Assembly: GCF_000334915.1 (NCBI RefSeq)
Contig: NZ_AMSF01000015.1
Coordinates: 186,001 to 250,000 of the forward strand
Length of the DNA stretch: 64,000 nucleotides
Reading direction: 5' to 3'
Source: Dyella ginsengisoli LA-4
Lineage (GTDB): Bacteria > Pseudomonadota > Gammaproteobacteria > Xanthomonadales > Rhodanobacteraceae
Shown: in pieces, positions 40,296-48,813 of the stretch
How the letters are laid out: each line of letters begins with the position of its first letter
How positions within the stretch are numbered: position 1 is the stretch's first letter
Made by a program: the position numbers and the translations under genes
Notes under the pieces: model-generated
What the model was told of the DNA's origin: nothing
Database searches by the model: none
Seen by the model: the letters and a program-made list of their open reading frames with translations, nothing else

Positions 40296-41620
40296 GCGGA
40301 GCCGGAGTGTCCGCCCGGCTTTCGCCTGCGGCGACGCTTGCGCGGAGGACGCGCGCTGGTCGCTGCGACCAGGTCTGTCCCCTGCGCCGCGCTGCCGGCG
40401 GGCAGTGCGGCCGCGAGCACGTCGACCGGAAGCTGCTGCGCGTGGTCCCACCACAGGCCGAGCTCCCGGATTGCCGGCGACTCCTCGGCCCGCAGCAGCA
40501 GGAAATCGAACGCCGCGCGGAACCGCGGTTGCGCAAGCAGCCTCAGCACCCGCTTGCGCTGCACCTGCTCGAAGCGCGGCTGCAAGGCCCAGATCTCTTC
40601 CATCGTCAGCGTGAAACGTCGCGGGATCGCCACCCGCTGGCACTGCTCGCCAACCACGTGGGCCGCTGCCCGCGCCCACGCCTCGGACATGTCCAGGCCG
40701 CCCGCGACCAGATCCAGCGCGCGATCGCGCACTTCGCCCCACAGCAGCACGGCAAACAGGAAGGCTGGCGTCACCGACTTGCCCTCGGCCACGCGCGCAT
40801 CGGTGTTCGCCAAGCCGCGCTCGACCAGGGCGCGCAGCGCCCGGTCGCCGCCTTTCAACGCCCGCGCCGTCGACGGGAACAGGAACCGTAGCAGTCCGCA
40901 CTGCTCGAGCATGCGGAAACTCTTCAGCCCGTGCCCGGCCAGGAACAATTTGAGCGACTCGTCGAACAGGCGGGCCGGTGCCGCCTCGGTCAGCAGCGGC
41001 CCCAGACTTTCGAATGGCGCCGCGGCGGCCTCGTCGATGCGGAAATCCAGCTTGGCCGCCAGGCGGGCGGCGCGCAGCATGCGCACGGGGTCCTCGCGGT
41101 AGCGCGTGACCGGATCGCCGATCAGCCGAAGCACCTTGTCCTGCACGTCCTGCATGCCGCCGACGTAGTCGCGCACCGAGAAATCGCTGATGTCGTAGTA
41201 CATCGCGTTGACACGGAAGTCGCGGCGCACCGCGTCCTCCTCGATCGTTCCCCAGACGTTGTCGCGCACGATGCGGCCGTCGACGATGTGGCGATCGCCT
41301 TCACCGTCTTCCTCGCCGGTGCCGCGGAACGTGGCGACCTCGATGATCTCCGGGCCGAACACGACGTGCGCCAGGCGAAAGCGTCGACCGATCAGCCGGC
41401 AGTTGCGGAAAAGCTTCTTGACCTCGTCGGGCGTGGCACTGGTCGCCACGTCGAAGTCCTTGGGATGGCCGCCGAGCAGAAGATCGCGGACGGCGCCGCC
41501 AACGAGATATGCGTCATAGCCGGCTTCGTTGAGGCGATAAAGCACCCGCAGCGCGGCCTTGCTGATGTTCTTGCGGGAAATCACATGCTGGTCGCGCGGA
41601 ATGATCCGCAGCGCAGGCAT
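40292..41620 (-). CDS. pcnB: Poly(A) polymerase I
   Basis: PcnB adds 3' poly(A) tails that mark RNAs for decay. The nucleotidyltransferase core shows YLVGGAVRDLLLGGHPKDF and DVAT, then RLIGRRFRLAHVVFGPEIIE and VRRDFRVNAMYYD. The C-terminus is very basic (PPRKRRRRRKPGG), typical of PcnB and different from CCA-adding enzymes. I chose ATG 41620 (MPALRIIPRDQHVISRKNIS), with AGGGA nine bases upstream, giving 442 residues. A frame to 41728 adds a segment unlike the family. Confidence 0.95.
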   Translation of the reverse strand: MPALRIIPRDQHVISRKNISKAALRVLYRLNEAGYDAYLVGGAVRDLLLGGHPKDFDVATSATPDEVKKLFRNCRLIGRRFRLAHVVFGPEIIEVATFRGTGEEDGEGDRHIVDGRIVRDNVWGTIEEDAVRRDFRVNAMYYDISDFSVRDYVGGMQDVQDKVLRLIGDPVTRYREDPVRMLRAARLAAKLDFRIDEAAAAPFESLGPLLTEAAPARLFDESLKLFLAGHGLKSFRMLEQCGLLRFLFPSTARALKGGDRALRALVERGLANTDARVAEGKSVTPAFLFAVLLWGEVRDRALDLVAGGLDMSEAWARAAAHVVGEQCQRVAIPRRFTLTMEEIWALQPRFEQVQRKRVLRLLAQPRFRAAFDFLLLRAEESPAIRELGLWWDHAQQLPVDVLAAALPAGSAAQGTDLVAATSARPPRKRRRRRKPGGHSGSA

Positions 41621-41791
41621 GCCGTCGGTCCCTGTTTCGTGGTTCAAGCGGTCACAGTCCCTGCCGATCGTGAAGCCCGGAAGCCTAACCCACGCCGCAA
41701 GCGAGGCATACCGCGCGCGGCGGCGCACGGCACCCGAACCGCCCCGGGCTGAGGCGCGGGAGATAAAGCCGGCGAATGCCGCAAAAAGGCA

Positions 41792-41819
41792 TTGCCGGCC
41801 GAAACAATTTCGCTATACT
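41792..41819 (+). promoter_or_regulatory. tRNA-Glu promoter
   Basis: TTGCCG (41792-41797) and TATACT (41814-41819) are spaced by 16 bases and end 20 bases before the tRNA. Confidence 0.65.
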
Positions 41820-41839
41820 AGCGCGCTCTGAGTCAGAAC

Positions 41840-41915
41840 GCTCCCTTCGTCTAGTGGCCTAGGACACCGCCCTCTCAAGGCGGGAACACGAGTTCGAACC
41901 TCGTAGGGAGCGCCA
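41840..41915 (+). tRNA. tRNA-Glu (CTC anticodon)
   Basis: Acceptor GCTCCCT pairs with AGGGAGC. The anticodon stem CCGCC/GGCGG carries the loop CTCTCAA with anticodon CTC. The T arm has GTTCGAACC, and CCA is encoded at 41913-41915. fdxA begins 49 bases downstream without a visible terminator, so the tRNA is probably cut out of a joint transcript. Confidence 0.96.
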
Positions 41916-41963
41916 CTTCAGCCAGGCCGTCTTGCCTGTCACCTCGACGGAATCCTTCCCCGC

Positions 41964-42287
41964 ATGACCTTTGTCGTCACCGACAACTGCATCAAGTGCA
42001 AGTACACCGATTGCGTTGAGGTCTGCCCCGTCGACGCCTTCCACGAAGGCCCGAACTTCCTGGTGATCGACCCGGACGAGTGCATCGACTGCACCCTCTG
42101 CGAGCCGGAGTGCCCGATCAACGCCATCTATCCGGAAGACGACGTTCCAGCCGGGCAGGAGGGCTTCGTGCAGCTCAATGCCGACCTGGCCAAGAGCTGG
42201 CCGGTCATCACCGAGCGCAAGGACGCCCTGGCCGACGCCAAGGCCTGGGAAGGCAAACCGAACAAGATCGACCTGCTCGAGCGCTGA
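41964..42287 (+). CDS. fdxA: Seven-iron ferredoxin FdxA
   Basis: The 107-residue ferredoxin has Cys9, 12, 17, 21 ([18 protein letters not shown]) and Cys40, 43, 46, 50 ([13 protein letters not shown]). This spacing matches Azotobacter ferredoxin I, with a [3Fe-4S] cluster (Cys9, 17, 50) and a [4Fe-4S] cluster (Cys21, 40, 43, 46); Cys12 is the free one. It is a cytosolic low-potential electron carrier. It follows tRNA-Glu with no promoter of its own visible and ends at a strong terminator. Confidence 0.96.
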   Translation: MTFVVTDNCIKCKYTDCVEVCPVDAFHEGPNFLVIDPDECIDCTLCEPECPINAIYPEDDVPAGQEGFVQLNADLAKSWPVITERKDALADAKAWEGKPNKIDLLER

Positions 42288-42322
42288 CCACTCCTGCGAC
42301 GAAAACCGGTCATTCGCCCATG

Positions 42323-42352
42323 AAAAAAGCCGCCCATCAGGGCGGCTTTTTT
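42323..42352. terminator. Bidirectional terminator between fdxA and the BamC-like gene
   Basis: AAAAAAGCCGCCC (42323-42335) pairs with GGGCGGCTTTTTT (42340-42352) around a 4-base loop. A- and T-runs flank both sides, so it serves both converging transcripts. Confidence 0.9.
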
Positions 42353-42372
42353 GTTTACGGCTCCTCGGCGAA

Positions 42373-42957
42373 TCAACCGCCGAGCTTGGCCCTCAGGCCA
42401 TCGACCGCCTTCGCCACGGCCGGAGCCGAACCCTGCGCGCGCACCTCGCTGCCTTTCTGGCCGCTTGCACTCACCGTCACCAGCACCTGCTGCGGCATCG
42501 CGCGCGAGCTACCGCCCTCGTCGTTGCCGTGGAACATGCGCCCGAAGAAGCCGCGCTTTTTCGCCACCTTGGCGCCGGCCATCACCGTCACGGTGAAGCT
42601 GTGGGCCGAGGGGTCACGCGCGGTCACCTGGCCAATGTCCCCCGCATCGAGCACCTGACCAACACGCTGGTAGGCGGTCTCGACGTCGCCACTCACCACG
42701 AAGCCATCCGTGATGGTCGCAGCGCCGCTCTGGGTAGCCGCGGTAGCACCATTGGCAGTCGGCTGGTTGGCACCCGGAGGCGGGATCACCAACGCCTCGC
42801 TGGCCGAGGGCGTATCCATACCCGGCGGGATCTCCAGCGGAGACTCCTGCTTGGCGGTATCCCAGGCCTTGTGCGAGCGGAACATGCCGCAGCCCGAGAG
42901 CATGAGCCCGGAAAGAAGCAAGGCCGGCAAGGCCACAGCAAGCGAGGTTTTCTTCAT
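42373..42957 (-). CDS. BamC-like outer-membrane lipoprotein (short form)
   Basis: The 194-residue protein has a lipoprotein signal with lipobox LSGC (LPALLLSGLMLSGCGMF). It then has the segment QESPLEIPPGMDTPSASEALVIPP, which recalls the unstructured N-terminus of BamC. One helix-grip-like domain (YQRVGQVLDAGD, SFTVTVMAG) follows. E. coli BamC has two such domains and about 344 residues, so this is a one-domain version. It lies just downstream of dapA, as bamC does in E. coli. A role as accessory to the BAM complex is likely but not proven. Confidence 0.72.
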   Translation of the reverse strand: MKKTSLAVALPALLLSGLMLSGCGMFRSHKAWDTAKQESPLEIPPGMDTPSASEALVIPPPGANQPTANGATAATQSGAATITDGFVVSGDVETAYQRVGQVLDAGDIGQVTARDPSAHSFTVTVMAGAKVAKKRGFFGRMFHGNDEGGSSRAMPQQVLVTVSASGQKGSEVRAQGSAPAVAKAVDGLRAKLGG

Positions 42958-42993
42958 GTAATGGTTTTCCGTGGAAGGTTCGTGTCGCCTGGG

Positions 42994-43920
42994 TCAGGCG
43001 GCGACGGCCAAGGGAGCCAGGCGGATCAACGCCTGGCGAATCTGATCGCGTACCGCGCCCTCGGCCAGTTCGACCAGGGGAAGCCGGGGCATCGCGCTGC
43101 CGAGGCCGAGCCAGGGTAGCGCCGACTTCACCGCGATCGGGTTGGGCGCGCCGTTCAGCGCGTCCACCAGCGGAGCCAGCCTGGCATCGACGGCACTCGC
43201 CGCGTCCGCCTTGCCGGCCGTCGCCGCGTCGCACAACTCGCGGAACACCGCCGGCACCAGGTTGGCCACCACCGAGATGGTTCCCGCCGCACCGCCGAGC
43301 ATGGCCTGGGCCGCCGTACCGTCGTCGCCGGACAGATAGACGAAATCCGAACGCGCAAGTTCCGCTGTCGCCGCAATGCGCTGTGCGTCGGCACGCGCTT
43401 CCTTGATGCCGATGATGCCCGGATGATCGCGCAGCAGCGCGGTAGTCTCCGGCAGCAGGTCGCAGCCGGTGCGGCCGGGCACATTGTAGAGAATCACCGG
43501 AAGCCCGCCATGGTCGGCCACGTCGGCGAAGTGGCGGTGCAGGCCTCCCTGCGTGGGACGCACGTAGTAAGGCGTCACCACCAGTGCGGCATCCGCGCCG
43601 AGCGATGCGGCCCGCCGGGTCAGCGCGACGGTCTTGGCCGTGCCGGCCTCGCCGGTGCCGGCGATGACCGGTACGCGGCCGCCGACGTGGCGCACCGCGA
43701 ACGACAACAGGGTGTCGAACTCGTCATGCTCGAGCATGTGTGCCTCGCCGGTGGACCCGGCCACGACCACCGCCTGCGTCCCGCCGTCGATCTGGTAATC
43801 CAGCAGGCGGCCGAAGGCGTCGAGATCGAGCGCCCCGTCCGGGGTGAACGGCGTCGCCAAAGCGCAGATGCTGCCGCGGATGTCCAAGGCAAGGTTTCCG
43901 GCAAAAATCGAGTCCAGCAT
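42994..43920 (-). CDS. dapA: 4-hydroxy-tetrahydrodipicolinate synthase
   Basis: DapA condenses pyruvate and aspartate semialdehyde in lysine and peptidoglycan precursor synthesis. The TIM barrel has RGSICALATPFTPDG, VVVAGSTGEAHML, LYNVPGRTGCDLLPE (Tyr) and IIGIKEARAD (Schiff-base Lys). The usual TT of the substrate loop is ST here. ATG 43920 gives 308 residues. A TTG at 43887 (before DIRGSI) would match the usual short N-terminus better, so the start is uncertain. It is divergent from the gcvR-like gene, 65 bases away, and co-directional with the BamC-like gene. Confidence 0.94.
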   Translation of the reverse strand: MLDSIFAGNLALDIRGSICALATPFTPDGALDLDAFGRLLDYQIDGGTQAVVVAGSTGEAHMLEHDEFDTLLSFAVRHVGGRVPVIAGTGEAGTAKTVALTRRAASLGADAALVVTPYYVRPTQGGLHRHFADVADHGGLPVILYNVPGRTGCDLLPETTALLRDHPGIIGIKEARADAQRIAATAELARSDFVYLSGDDGTAAQAMLGGAAGTISVVANLVPAVFRELCDAATAGKADAASAVDARLAPLVDALNGAPNPIAVKSALPWLGLGSAMPRLPLVELAEGAVRDQIRQALIRLAPLAVAA

Positions 43921-43985
43921 GTTACTTGCGGGCTCGCGCGACGGGCAAGTAAGCTCGAGGGCCGTTGCGCGGGATTCCCCGTTCC

Positions 43986-44576
43986 GTGGACGATCCCCGC
44001 CAGGCAGGCAAGCCTTTGAACCGTACTCCCCCCCGTGCCGGCAGCGACCACCACCAGCTGCTGATCCAGACCCTCTCCTCCACCGGCAAGAGCCCCCTGC
44101 TGACGCTGGCGAGGCGCATCGCCGACGCTGGCTGCAACCTGTCCGACGCGAGGGTGTCCACCATCGGCGGCGACAGTGCCCTGGTGCTGGTGGCCAGCGG
44201 TGCCTGGGATGCGCTGGCCAAGCTGGAGAATGCACTGGCCAAGCTGGCCCGCGACGAAGAGCTGCATCTGGTTCACTACCGCACGCAGCCGCGCGAGCCG
44301 GACTCCCGACTGCTGCCCTATCTGGTCGAAGTCGTCAGCGCCGATCGTCCCGGCATCCTGGTTCGGATCGTGGAGTTCTTCCATCGCAACCGGATCAGCG
44401 TCGAGCAGCTCAGCTCGATGCGCTACCAGGCGATGCAGACGGGCGCGGAAATGTTCCAGGCGCAGATCACCATCGGCATCCCGTCGGACCTGCACATCGC
44501 CACCTTGCGCGACGATTTCCTGGAACTGTGCGACAGCCTGAACCTGGATGCCATCATGGATCCGGTGAAGTTCTGA
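43986..44576 (+). CDS. GcvR-like double-ACT regulatory protein
   Basis: Two ACT-type domains are visible: LLIQTLSSTGKSPLLTLARR and LVEVVSADRPGILVRIVEF, with RISVEQLSSMRYQAMQTG. In E. coli GcvR represses the glycine cleavage operon by binding GcvA. Here the neighbour is dapA, and the partner is not in the window. Start choices are GTG 43986 (196 residues), TTG 43965 and TTG 44016; none has a clear ribosome site. Cytosolic. In many gammaproteobacteria the order is dapA, gcvR, bcp, as here. Confidence 0.85.
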   Translation: MDDPRQAGKPLNRTPPRAGSDHHQLLIQTLSSTGKSPLLTLARRIADAGCNLSDARVSTIGGDSALVLVASGAWDALAKLENALAKLARDEELHLVHYRTQPREPDSRLLPYLVEVVSADRPGILVRIVEFFHRNRISVEQLSSMRYQAMQTGAEMFQAQITIGIPSDLHIATLRDDFLELCDSLNLDAIMDPVKF

Positions 44577-44818
44577 GGATCGCTCCGCCGCGCGTGTCTG
44601 ACAAGGGCTTTCATTCCCCGCCAGACGCGCTAGTCTCTGGCCCGGGACGTTTGCGAGGCCAGCCATGCAGTCAGGGTATCCTTCGAGGAACCAGCGCCGC
44701 ACGAGCGGCGACGCCCTGACCGCCGCGTGTTTTCGCCGCCCCTCTTTTCCGCCGCGTTCCGCGGCCATCCCCTATCCCAACACATGCGCGACAGCCCTGC
44801 GCTGCCGCCGGAGACCCC

Positions 44819-45280
44819 ATGCCTGAAGTCGGCAAGAAAATCCCCGCCCTGAAAGGACACACGGGCGATGACACCGAGCTCAAGCTGTCGAGCCTGAAGG
44901 GCCAGTGGCTGGTGATCTACTTCTACCCCAAGGACAGCACGCCCGGCTGCACCACTGAAGCGCAGCAGTTCCGCGACCTGTATCCGCAATTCCGCGGGCG
45001 CAACGCACAGGTGATCGGCGTCTCGCGCGATTCGGTCCGGTCCCACGCCAACTTCGCCGCCAAGCAGGAATTGCCTTTCCCGCTGGTGGCCGACACCGAC
45101 GAATCCTGGTGCCAGGCCTTCGACGTGATCCACGAGAAGACGCTGTACGGCAAGAAGCACCTGGGCGTCGTGCGCAGCACCTTCCTGGTCGATCCCGACG
45201 GCCGACTCGCCGCCGAGTGGCGCGGCGTGAAGGTCGCGGGCCACGCGCAGGCGGTGCTCGACGCGATCCCGGCCACCTAG
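44819..45280 (+). CDS. bcp: Peroxiredoxin Bcp/PrxQ
   Basis: Bcp reduces peroxides. The 153-residue protein has YFYPKDSTPGCTTEAQQF with peroxidatic Cys44. The E. coli resolving Cys five residues later is Gln (Q49). The alternative resolving Cys seen in PrxQ of Xanthomonas/Xylella, in the helix after GVSRDSV, is Ala (HANFAAKQ). The only other Cys is Cys98 in DESWCQAFDV. It may act as a 1-Cys enzyme or use an unusual partner. CCGGAG precedes the ATG. The gcvR-bcp order is conserved. Confidence 0.95.
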   Translation: MPEVGKKIPALKGHTGDDTELKLSSLKGQWLVIYFYPKDSTPGCTTEAQQFRDLYPQFRGRNAQVIGVSRDSVRSHANFAAKQELPFPLVADTDESWCQAFDVIHEKTLYGKKHLGVVRSTFLVDPDGRLAAEWRGVKVAGHAQAVLDAIPAT

Positions 45281-45343
45281 GCCCGACCGCCCCGTCGATT
45301 CCATGACCCTCCCCTCCAAGACGCCCAGCGAGGTTTCTTCCGC

Positions 45344-46723
45344 ATGACCGGAAGCAAGCGCATCTATGTGCTCGACACCAACGTGCTGCTGCACGACCCG
45401 ACGTCGCTGTTCCGCTTCGAAGAACACGACATCTTCATCCCGATGACGGTGCTGGAGGAACTGGACGAAAAGAAGAAGGGCGCGTCGGAAGTCTCCCGCA
45501 ACGGCCGCCAGGTCAGCCGCTTCCTGAACGAGCTGATCGAACGCGGCAACGGCCACGGCATCAAGGACGGCCTGCCGCTGGACAATCCCTCCGGCGTGAA
45601 TCTGAAGCGCGGCACGGAGACCGGCCGGCTGTACTTCCAGCAGCGCGCCACCAGCAACCACGGCAAGGCCGACAACCTGATCCTCGCCGCGGTGCTGGAA
45701 CTGCTCGACCAGCAGCCCGGACGCCCGGTGGTGCTGGTCAGCAAGGACATCAACCTGCGGATCAAGGCCAGCATCTTCGGCATCGACGCGGAGGACTACG
45801 AGAACGACAAGGCGCTGGACGACTTCGCCCTGCTCTACACCGGCGCCGGCGAGCTGCCGGAGGATTTCTGGGATCGCCACCCCGAGGTCGAATCCTGGAG
45901 TGAACGGGGCCGCACCTTCTATCGGCTGGACCGCGCCGAGGGCGAGGACTGGTACGTCAACCAGTGCCTGTTCCTGCCCGGCGACGAGAGCGTCGAACTG
46001 CGCGTCATGGCCGTGGACGAGGAGCAGGCCACGCTGGTGCTGCTGGACGATCACAGCCACCCGAACCACAGCGTCTGGGGCATCGCGGCGCGCAACCGCG
46101 AGCAGAACTTCGCGCTCAACGTGCTGATGGACCCGGACGTCGATTTCGTCACCCTGCTGGGTACCGCCGGCACCGGCAAGACCCTGCTGGCGCTGGCCGC
46201 CGGGCTGGCCCAGGTGATGGACCAGCAGCGCTACCGCGAGATCATCATGACCCGCGCCACCGTCTCGGTGGGCGAGGACATCGGCTTCCTGCCGGGCACG
46301 GAGGAGGAAAAGATGACCCCCTGGATGGGCGCGCTGACCGACAACCTCGAGGTGCTGGCACACCCGGAGGAAGGCGGCAGCTGGGGCCGCCAGGCCACCA
46401 ACGACCTGCTCGCCTCGCGCATCAAGATCCGCTCGCTCAACTTCATGCGCGGACGCACCTTCCTGTCCCGCTACCTGATCATCGACGAGGCGCAGAACCT
46501 CACGCCCAAGCAGATGAAGACCCTGATCACCCGCGCCGGCCCCGGCACCAAGATCGTCTGCCTGGGCAACGTGGAGCAGATCGACACGCCCTACCTGACC
46601 GAGACCACTTCGGGCCTCACCTATGCGGTCGACCGGTTCAAGGACTGGGCGCATTCGGCGCACATCACCCTGCGCCGCGGCGAGCGTTCGCGACTGGCCG
46701 ACTTCGCCTCCGAGGCGCTCTGA
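45344..46723 (+). CDS. PIN-PhoH (PhoH2) ATPase/ribonuclease
   Basis: An N-terminal PIN domain (YVLDTNVLLHDP, VLEELDEKKKG, and acidic residues in HGKADNLILA and LVSKDINLR) is fused to a PhoH ATPase (LLGTAGTGKTLLALAAG Walker A, LIIDEAQNLTPKQMKT Walker B). The protein has 459 residues. PhoH2 proteins are ATP-dependent RNA helicase/ribonucleases, in some species with a toxin-antitoxin link. Here there is no small antitoxin-like ORF directly upstream, so it fits the housekeeping form. GAGG lies 11 bases before the ATG. Confidence 0.93.
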   Translation: MTGSKRIYVLDTNVLLHDPTSLFRFEEHDIFIPMTVLEELDEKKKGASEVSRNGRQVSRFLNELIERGNGHGIKDGLPLDNPSGVNLKRGTETGRLYFQQRATSNHGKADNLILAAVLELLDQQPGRPVVLVSKDINLRIKASIFGIDAEDYENDKALDDFALLYTGAGELPEDFWDRHPEVESWSERGRTFYRLDRAEGEDWYVNQCLFLPGDESVELRVMAVDEEQATLVLLDDHSHPNHSVWGIAARNREQNFALNVLMDPDVDFVTLLGTAGTGKTLLALAAGLAQVMDQQRYREIIMTRATVSVGEDIGFLPGTEEEKMTPWMGALTDNLEVLAHPEEGGSWGRQATNDLLASRIKIRSLNFMRGRTFLSRYLIIDEAQNLTPKQMKTLITRAGPGTKIVCLGNVEQIDTPYLTETTSGLTYAVDRFKDWAHSAHITLRRGERSRLADFASEAL

Positions 46724-46828
46724 CCCCGGCCACGCCCGGGCGCCGTTCCGGCGTCCGGGCGTGGCGACACGCGCCGGAACCGGGCCGCGGCGCTATCCTT
46801 GTCGCCTGCCGTCCGGACCTCCGCTTCC

Positions 46829-47776
46829 ATGCACCTGTTCACTCCCCGCCTGATCGTTCTCTACCTGCTGCTCGCCTTCGTCCTGTGCGTGCTGCTGGTG
46901 CACCTGCGCGGGCGCGTGAAATTGCGCTTCGACCGCCAGCTGGTGGATCACTCGGCGGTGTTCGCCCCGTACAACCTGCTGATGTACGCCTTCTCGGCCG
47001 TGCCGGCGAGGCCGATCCTCGACCGGCGCGGCTTTCCCCAGCTGGACCTGCTGCAGGCCAACTGGGAGGCGATCCGGGCCGAGGCGCTGTCGCTGTTCGA
47101 CGAGGGCCACATCCGCGCAGCGGAAAAACACAACGACGCCAGCTTCAACAGCTTCTTCAAGCAGGGCTGGAAGCGCTTCTACCTCAAGTGGTACGGCGAA
47201 CCGCTGGCCTCGGCCGAGGCGCTGTGCCCGCAGACGGTGCGTCTGCTCAACAGCATTCCCAGCGTCAAGGCGGCGATGTTCGCCCTGCTGCCACCGGGCT
47301 CCAAGCTCAACCCGCACCGCGATCCCTTCGCCGGCTCGCTGCGCTACCACCTGGGGCTGATCACGCCGAATTCGGACGACTGCCGCATCTTCGTCGACGG
47401 CCAGATGCACGCCTGGGGCGACGGCAAGGACGTGGTGTTCGACGAAACCTACGTGCACTGGGCGGAGAACAGGACCGGCCAGACCCGGGTGATCCTGTTC
47501 GCCGATGTCGAGCGGCCGCTGCGCACGAGCCTCATGAACGCGATCAACCGGCGGGTTGGCGCCTTCATGGGCAAGATCACTGCCTCGCCGAACACCGAGT
47601 CGCCGGAAGAGAAGACCGGCTTCGTCAATCGCGTGTTCGCGCTCAACCAGCGCAACCGGGACCGTAGCCGTGCCTTCAAGAGGAAGCACCCGAAGCTGTT
47701 CCGGACCGTGAAGTACATCGGCATGCTGGTGCTGATCTGGCTGATCTTCCTGGCCCCGTGGCCACTGGTTCGCTGA
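46829..47776 (+). CDS. LpxO-like Fe(II)/2-oxoglutarate lipid A hydroxylase
   Basis: The aspartyl/asparaginyl beta-hydroxylase domain has PPGSKLNPHRDPFAGSLRYH with iron ligands His163 and Asp165, and YVHWAENRTGQTRVILFAD with His210. Hydrophobic segments at residues 6-25 and in the last 20 residues (YIGMLVLIWLIFLAPW) place it in the membrane, as for LpxO, which 2-hydroxylates a lipid A acyl chain. The 315-residue length fits. Modification of this organism's own lipid A is inferred. TATCCT at 46793 may be the -10. Confidence 0.85.
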   Translation: MHLFTPRLIVLYLLLAFVLCVLLVHLRGRVKLRFDRQLVDHSAVFAPYNLLMYAFSAVPARPILDRRGFPQLDLLQANWEAIRAEALSLFDEGHIRAAEKHNDASFNSFFKQGWKRFYLKWYGEPLASAEALCPQTVRLLNSIPSVKAAMFALLPPGSKLNPHRDPFAGSLRYHLGLITPNSDDCRIFVDGQMHAWGDGKDVVFDETYVHWAENRTGQTRVILFADVERPLRTSLMNAINRRVGAFMGKITASPNTESPEEKTGFVNRVFALNQRNRDRSRAFKRKHPKLFRTVKYIGMLVLIWLIFLAPWPLVR

Positions 47777-47815
47777 GCGCAGTGTCTCCGGCACCATGCG
47801 CGTGAGTCCCCGGAC

Positions 47816-47842
47816 AGTCACGTTTTAGCGGCACCGCACGTC
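47816..47842 (+). promoter_or_regulatory. Candidate ECF41-type promoter (autoregulatory)
   Basis: AGTCACG (47816-47822), a 16-base spacer and CGTC (47839-47842) lie just before the sigma gene. As I recall, ECF41 sigmas read TGTCACA-N16-CGTC. Five of seven -35 bases, the full -10 and the exact spacing match. Confidence 0.55.
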
Positions 47843-47870
47843 CTTGTGGCGTCCCACCGGAGCCCATGTC

Positions 47871-48776
47871 ATGGATTCGCGTACCGCCCTGTTCCAGCAA
47901 CACCGTCCGCGCCTGTTCGGCCTGGCTTACCGCATGCTCGGCAGTCCCGCCGATGCCGAGGATGTGCTGCACGACGCCTGGCTGCGCTGGCATGCCCATG
48001 AGGCCGGGCAGTTGGACGACCCGGAAGCCTGGCTGGTCACGGTCACCACCCGACTGGCGCTGGACCGGCTGCGACGCGCCAGGACCGAGCGCGAACACTA
48101 CGCGGGGCCGTGGCTGCCCGAACCGGTACTGGCGGGCGACGACCAGCCCGAAACCGAGGCGGAACGGCACGAGACCCTGAGCCTGTCTTTCCTGCTGCTG
48201 CTCGAACGACTGAGTCCGGAAGAGCGGGCCGCCTTCCTGCTTACCGAGGTGTTCGACTACCGCCACGCCGAGGCCGCGTCGATCCTGGGCATCGCCGAAG
48301 AGGCCTGCCGCCAGCGCGTGCATCGCGCCCGCACCCGTTTACGAGAGGGCCGCCCGCGCTTCCACGTCGATGCACAGACCCAGCGGCGCCTGCTGCAGCG
48401 CTTCGTCGCAGCCATGCAGCGGCCCGAACTGGCGACCCTGCGCGCGCTGTTCGCAGAGGACGCCATCCACGTCAGTGACGGCGGCGGACTGGTGCGCGCG
48501 GCACTGCGTCCGCTGCATGGCGCCGAGCGGCTGGCACGGCTTTACCTGCAGATCGGCAGCCAGATGGCGGAACACCGCATCGACTTCGAAATCTGCACGC
48601 TCAACGGTGCACCGGCACTGCTCATCCATGACGGCCAGACGTTGGGCACGGCGATGTGGATCAAAGCCGACGAGAGCGGAGAGCACATCGCCGCCGTGCA
48701 CGCACTGCGCCATCCGGGCAAGCTGGCACGCCTGCAGGCGGTCACGAAATCGAAGGCTCCGGCGTCCTTGTCCTGA
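47871..48776 (+). CDS. ECF41-family RNA polymerase sigma factor with SnoaL-like C-terminus
   Basis: The 301-residue protein has sigma region 2 (HRPRLFGLAYRMLGSPADAE, DVLHDAWLRW) and region 4 (LSPEERAAFLLTEVFDYRHA, ACRQRVHRARTRL). An NTF2/SnoaL-like domain of about 110 residues follows. The two ECF41 hallmarks are both present: GPWLPEPV in the linker and SDGGGLVRAALRP in the C-terminal domain. In this family the C-terminal domain replaces an anti-sigma factor. The next gene is an AhpD-like protein, the usual ECF41 partner. CGGAG precedes ATG 47871. The signal sensed is unknown. Confidence 0.93.
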   Translation: MDSRTALFQQHRPRLFGLAYRMLGSPADAEDVLHDAWLRWHAHEAGQLDDPEAWLVTVTTRLALDRLRRARTEREHYAGPWLPEPVLAGDDQPETEAERHETLSLSFLLLLERLSPEERAAFLLTEVFDYRHAEAASILGIAEEACRQRVHRARTRLREGRPRFHVDAQTQRRLLQRFVAAMQRPELATLRALFAEDAIHVSDGGGLVRAALRPLHGAERLARLYLQIGSQMAEHRIDFEICTLNGAPALLIHDGQTLGTAMWIKADESGEHIAAVHALRHPGKLARLQAVTKSKAPASLS

Positions 48777-48813
48777 ACGGCCCAGTCCGGCCGCAACCCA
48801 AGGAGCTTTCGCC

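Noticed and set aside
42994-44235. 413-codon version of dapA
   Set aside because: The extra N-terminal part lies opposite the gcvR-like gene, is Arg/Ser-rich and has no DapA similarity.
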